From: Chitinophaga sp. CF418
GTDB taxonomy: Bacteria > Bacteroidota > Bacteroidia > Chitinophagales > Chitinophagaceae
Assembly: GCF_900142925.1 (NCBI RefSeq)
Contig: NZ_FRCN01000002.1
Location: 248,001 to 312,000, forward strand
Reading direction: 5' to 3'
DNA: 64,000 bases
Shown: piece by piece, positions 62,001 to 64,000 of the stretch
Numbering within the stretch: the first letter of the stretch is position 1
How the letters are laid out: each line of letters begins with the position of its first letter
Program-made: the position numbers and the translations under genes
The notes under the pieces: model-generated
What the model was told of the DNA's origin: nothing
The model's input: the letters and a program-made list of their open reading frames with translations, nothing else
Database searches by the model: none

Positions 62001-64000
62001 AAGCCTGTAACGACTGCACGCTGGTGTCATTCAATAAAGCATTGACGTCAAACGCCAGCGTTATACTGGTATCAGTACTTTGGCCCTGGGCTTGTAACTG
62101 CTGTTTGTCTATGTTTGCCGTCATTGCTATACCATGATAAGTATAGCGATTATAAGTGGCTGCGTCCAGATGAATGTCTGCCTGTGCAACCATACCCGGG
62201 AAAGTATACCCTTGCCCGGAAGCCCACATCCGTCCGCTCATCCAGCCCATTGTAGTATCGTACAGTAGTATACCCGGATTTACTTTGAAAGAAGACAGTG
62301 TTACGTCATAACGGGCGCGGATACTGTCCATGATATTCACCAGGTGAGCGGACAATTGAGCATTGGCCGAACTGCTGGTAAGCTGTAGTTGTGTTTTCAG
62401 ATCCTGCAGGCCCCCAAGCACCTTACCTGTAATGAGCATCTGCTCTGGCAACCGTGGAGTATCGGGCAGAGTCCCCGCTGGTAACCAGGCTCTTAGTTGT
62501 TTGTTGCCGGATTGAATATATACAGAGGGCAGATTTGCATAAAACCGGTTCACATCTGTAACATGTTCAATTTCCCCATTTGTCTGAATACGGTTGCCAA
62601 CGTTGTCTGCTACACGCAATGTTTCTATGATTAATTTTCCCAGGCTGCCTTTCAATATCGCTGTTATATCCAGCTCCTTGTTCCACAGCGGCTTCATTGC
62701 CGGATTTCTGCGTGACTCCGGAACAAAAGGCAGCCACTCTCCCAGGGAGATATGGGAAGAATCAATATTGGCGCGGAGCTGTAAGAGATCCATAGTCTTC
62801 TCAGACAGCGAAGACCATGAAGGCACAGTTACCGCAATCTGCTTTCTAAGCAGACTCCTATTTGTTTCAAGGAACATGTTCTGCAGAGCCAGGGACTGGG
62901 GAGTGAACAATACATTGAAACGTGCCTCTTTCACCGCAAAACCAGATTTCTCTTTGGTTTCCAGTTTTTTAAGTACAGCGCTGATCGTGTCTGGTTTATA
63001 AAGAATATTGGACAGGGAGGTACTGAGATTGTAAAGAAGGAGATGATTATAATCCGGATCATTCCCCGCTCCTCTTGCCGGCGGCGCCGCGTTATTGTCA
63101 AATTTGAAATCCAGGTGCTCCAGCTCTGCTTTGGTGGCCAGCACTTTCCATGTATTGGGAAGGCTGTCGATGGGTATTGGAGAGGAAGTATCTTTCGGTG
63201 ATGACAAGGTAAATGAACCGGCTGTCTTACCGATCTTCATGTCTCCTATCTGCACCAGGGTAGAATCCAGGTCAATACTTGAGTTCACCAATTGAAAATC
63301 ACTGATACGCCATACAGTGGAAAGACCACTGGTCTCATCCGCATATAAGAACGCACTGTTTTTGATACGCAGTTTTTTTAACAACAGGTGAAATGGAGTA
63401 CCTGTGGTATCTGCAGGTATGGGCGGAGGGACCGCATTAGTCAGCGTTTTCGGACGGTATGATTGTGTGTAAAGGCCTTTGAGCCCGTCCAGTTCAATAC
63501 CCCGGAAAGTGTATAATCCCTCGTCCAGCAACAGGTCATCCGGATCAACATGTAATTCACGGAAATGAACAATGGCAGTCATACCTCCCTCCGCGTCAGC
63601 GAAACGAAGCCGTACCTGCCGGAAGGTAACGTCTTTAATACGGTATTGAAGTGATGTGCCTGTCTCTTCAGCAAGGGTATCGGGTTCGGTCTTTTTAGAG
63701 ACAAAGGCATCCAGGATAAATTGATAGTTATAGGTGCTATCTCCCTGGTTGCGGTAAACATTGACGAGTACAGAATCCCATTCCAGGCCATTGATACGCA
63801 ACTCATTGTTGATAAAAGCCAACAAATTGTACCTCACCTTTAATGAACCGGAAAATAGCAATGTCTTTGAGGCCTTATCTGCAACATATACATTCTTCAG
63901 TTCCAGATATCGCCATCCACGCGCACGAAGATACCCGATACGTACCTGTGTATGGAGTTTCTTTTGCAGATACAACTCTCCCTGCCGGCGAATATAGTCC
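59053..64000 (-). CDS. tamB: TamB-like AsmA/DUF490 protein, N-terminus beyond the window
   Basis: At least 1649 residues; the frame is open to the right edge of the window (DYIRRQGELYLQKKLHTQVRIGYL before the first TTG), so the true start lies outside. It is mostly beta-helix, with the long groove architecture of TamB, and ends with the DUF490 domain (about the last 400 residues: GRYEISEGKYEMSLNQLIKRSFSIEKGSTITFSGEAMEADLNITAKY and the terminal GVAFALIMDYDEFREIFHRVKSQEKKK). TamB-type proteins bridge the periplasm and move phospholipids toward the outer membrane. It overlaps tamL by 4 bp. Confidence 0.92.
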   Translation of the reverse strand, partial: DYIRRQGELYLQKKLHTQVRIGYLRARGWRYLELKNVYVADKASKTLLFSGSLKVRYNLLAFINNELRINGLEWDSVLVNVYRNQGDSTYNYQFILDAFVSKKTEPDTLAEETGTSLQYRIKDVTFRQVRLRFADAEGGMTAIVHFRELHVDPDDLLLDEGLYTFRGIELDGLKGLYTQSYRPKTLTNAVPPPIPADTTGTPFHLLLKKLRIKNSAFLYADETSGLSTVWRISDFQLVNSSIDLDSTLVQIGDMKIGKTAGSFTLSSPKDTSSPIPIDSLPNTWKVLATKAELEHLDFKFDNNAAPPARGAGNDPDYNHLLLYNLSTSLSNILYKPDTISAVLKKLETKEKSGFAVKEARFNVLFTPQSLALQNMFLETNRSLLRKQIAVTVPSWSSLSEKTMDLLQLRANIDSSHISLGEWLPFVPESRRNPAMKPLWNKELDITAILKGSLGKLIIETLRVADNVGNRIQTNGEIEHVTDVNRFYANLPSVYIQSGNKQLRAWLPAGTLPDTPRLPEQMLITGKVLGGLQDLKTQLQLTSSSANAQLSAHLVNIMDSIRARYDVTLSSFKVNPGILLYDTTMGWMSGRMWASGQGYTFPGMVAQADIHLDAATYNRYTYHGIAMTANIDKQQLQAQGQSTDTSITLAFDVNALLNDTSVQSLQASLQMDKADLYTTNWYSEPLILKGNLTADFSSLAPQRLVGNAFLHNWQIATKGQVFPLDTIAFMAKYEDQQYLALEGPFGFIHANGNIDYTKVGGAFGQLINKPLQPYDSSRLVQLPAGQKLMWNASLTWPRSLRNMAPSLRMEYPLLIDGRLNTDSSLLILNANLLKLSYDSIRVDSIKLAAQILDTSLNATVDLARLYHKITPLNHTQLKANAVGGKLEWDLLADDIKRRPKYKAGGYVTFLPANAMELSLKTALLLNKQQWKVDENNRIHLINGVPDTAQLTLSYQNQSIQVQTLRDDSPGKLPPLKISIKDFKLSTITALLSSDTLLADGLLNAEALASNLDSSPSIKSSLKIDSLVFRGTSVGTLDANIETPQANQYKLAANLTGNQNDVKVEGTYNADTTINATVDINNINMASLEAFTFGNVTRMHGSADGQFTITGTTDKPKVLGTLHFNDAGGTITYVGAHLRLPDETLTMDEKGIAFNQFVVADSLDNELVVDGRINTPDFSKYNFNLDINSDNFMILGEQQDPKQLYYGPAFVDARIRVRGNLDLPRIDASVKLRDKSKITVTLPSEEPGIANREGVIVFVDKSNPVDSSLFKAVDSTRFENPRLKGINFSGNMEVTPESIIKIIIDPVNGDFVEAQGTANINATLDASSKMTLTGRYEISEGKYEMSLNQLIKRSFSIEKGSTITFSGEAMEADLNITAKYTVNAAAADLVQDQLTNLSETDRNRYRQKLPFYVYLHIKGQMMKPEISFELDMPEAEQNAFSGSVYNRIKQINQIPSELNKQVMGLLVLNSFIPDDPLAGDGGSGDFGVRNMARQSVSKILSQQLNNLAGNLIKGIDLNFDVESREDYSSGSAQETTNLKVGASKKLFNERLSVSVGSNVMLQGENQANPSSLVGDISVEYKLTKDGRYRVRVYQRNDNSTVIEGQVVETGVAFALIMDYDEFREIFHRVKSQEKKKKLRNKKKTVSNKTK

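Overview
The window looks like a chromosomal segment of a Bacteroidota bacterium, most likely a Chitinophagaceae/Chitinophaga-type organism. The reasons are the clade's -7 promoter element TANNTTTG (with TTTG about 20 bp upstream) in front of many genes, Bacteroidota-type families (TamL lipoprotein with TamB, DUF2480, DUF885 peptidase, PadR/PspC pair), many short intrinsic terminators, and no Shine-Dalgarno signal where starts could be checked. No insertion sequence, prophage, integrase or CRISPR array was seen.

Layout. 0-5 kb: a partial secreted M28 peptidase, feoB, and a padR-pspC stress operon. 5-9 kb: a small cysteine-rich secreted protein, a SulP bicarbonate-type transporter and a beta-carbonic anhydrase. 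8.6-15.2 kb: an aminotransferase, kdsD-manC (activated-sugar supply for the cell envelope), recQ and a DUF3050 protein, then tRNA-Phe. 15.5-25.7 kb: Crp/Fnr and AraC regulators with an alpha/beta hydrolase, a DUF885 metallopeptidase, a sulfurtransferase, an isoprenylcysteine-type methyltransferase, rpiA, an MFS carrier and a CruF-like membrane protein. 26.1-38.1 kb: a five-gene SWIM / DUF5691 / MoxR AAA / DUF5682 / VWA operon facing, with abutting stop codons, a 1555-residue DUF4011-SF1 helicase-nuclease-DUF3320 protein. This is the most defence-like locus. 38.2-41.2 kb: cardiolipin synthase, an acidic small protein and a lactonase. 41.9-50.6 kb: mnmG, ybeY, feoA, an AraC regulator, an SDR oxidoreductase, nadA and several long gene-free stretches. 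50.6-64 kb: a PpiD/SurA-like folding factor, DUF2480, corA, an imelysin-like periplasmic protein, rlpA, and tamL-tamB running off the end.

The most informative non-coding signals lie between 43.8 and 50.6 kb. Two perfect 16-bp parS palindromes flank the gene-free mnmG-ybeY interval. The nadA-ppiD gap holds three perfect and five one-mismatch DnaA boxes beside AT-rich stretches. Together they suggest the chromosomal replication origin and its ParB loading zone. The same neighbourhood carries two unusual repeat structures: an 11-bp-period inverted array with a 21-bp perfect hairpin, where local G/C strand bias also switches, and a 164-bp tandem array built of half-units spaced alternately about 88 and 76 bp. 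A third array, with 22-bp period and inverted halves, sits at 5.3 kb. These repeats, the origin/parS region and the MoxR-SWIM-VWA locus are the parts most worth following up. All calls come from reading the sequence; no database search was run.
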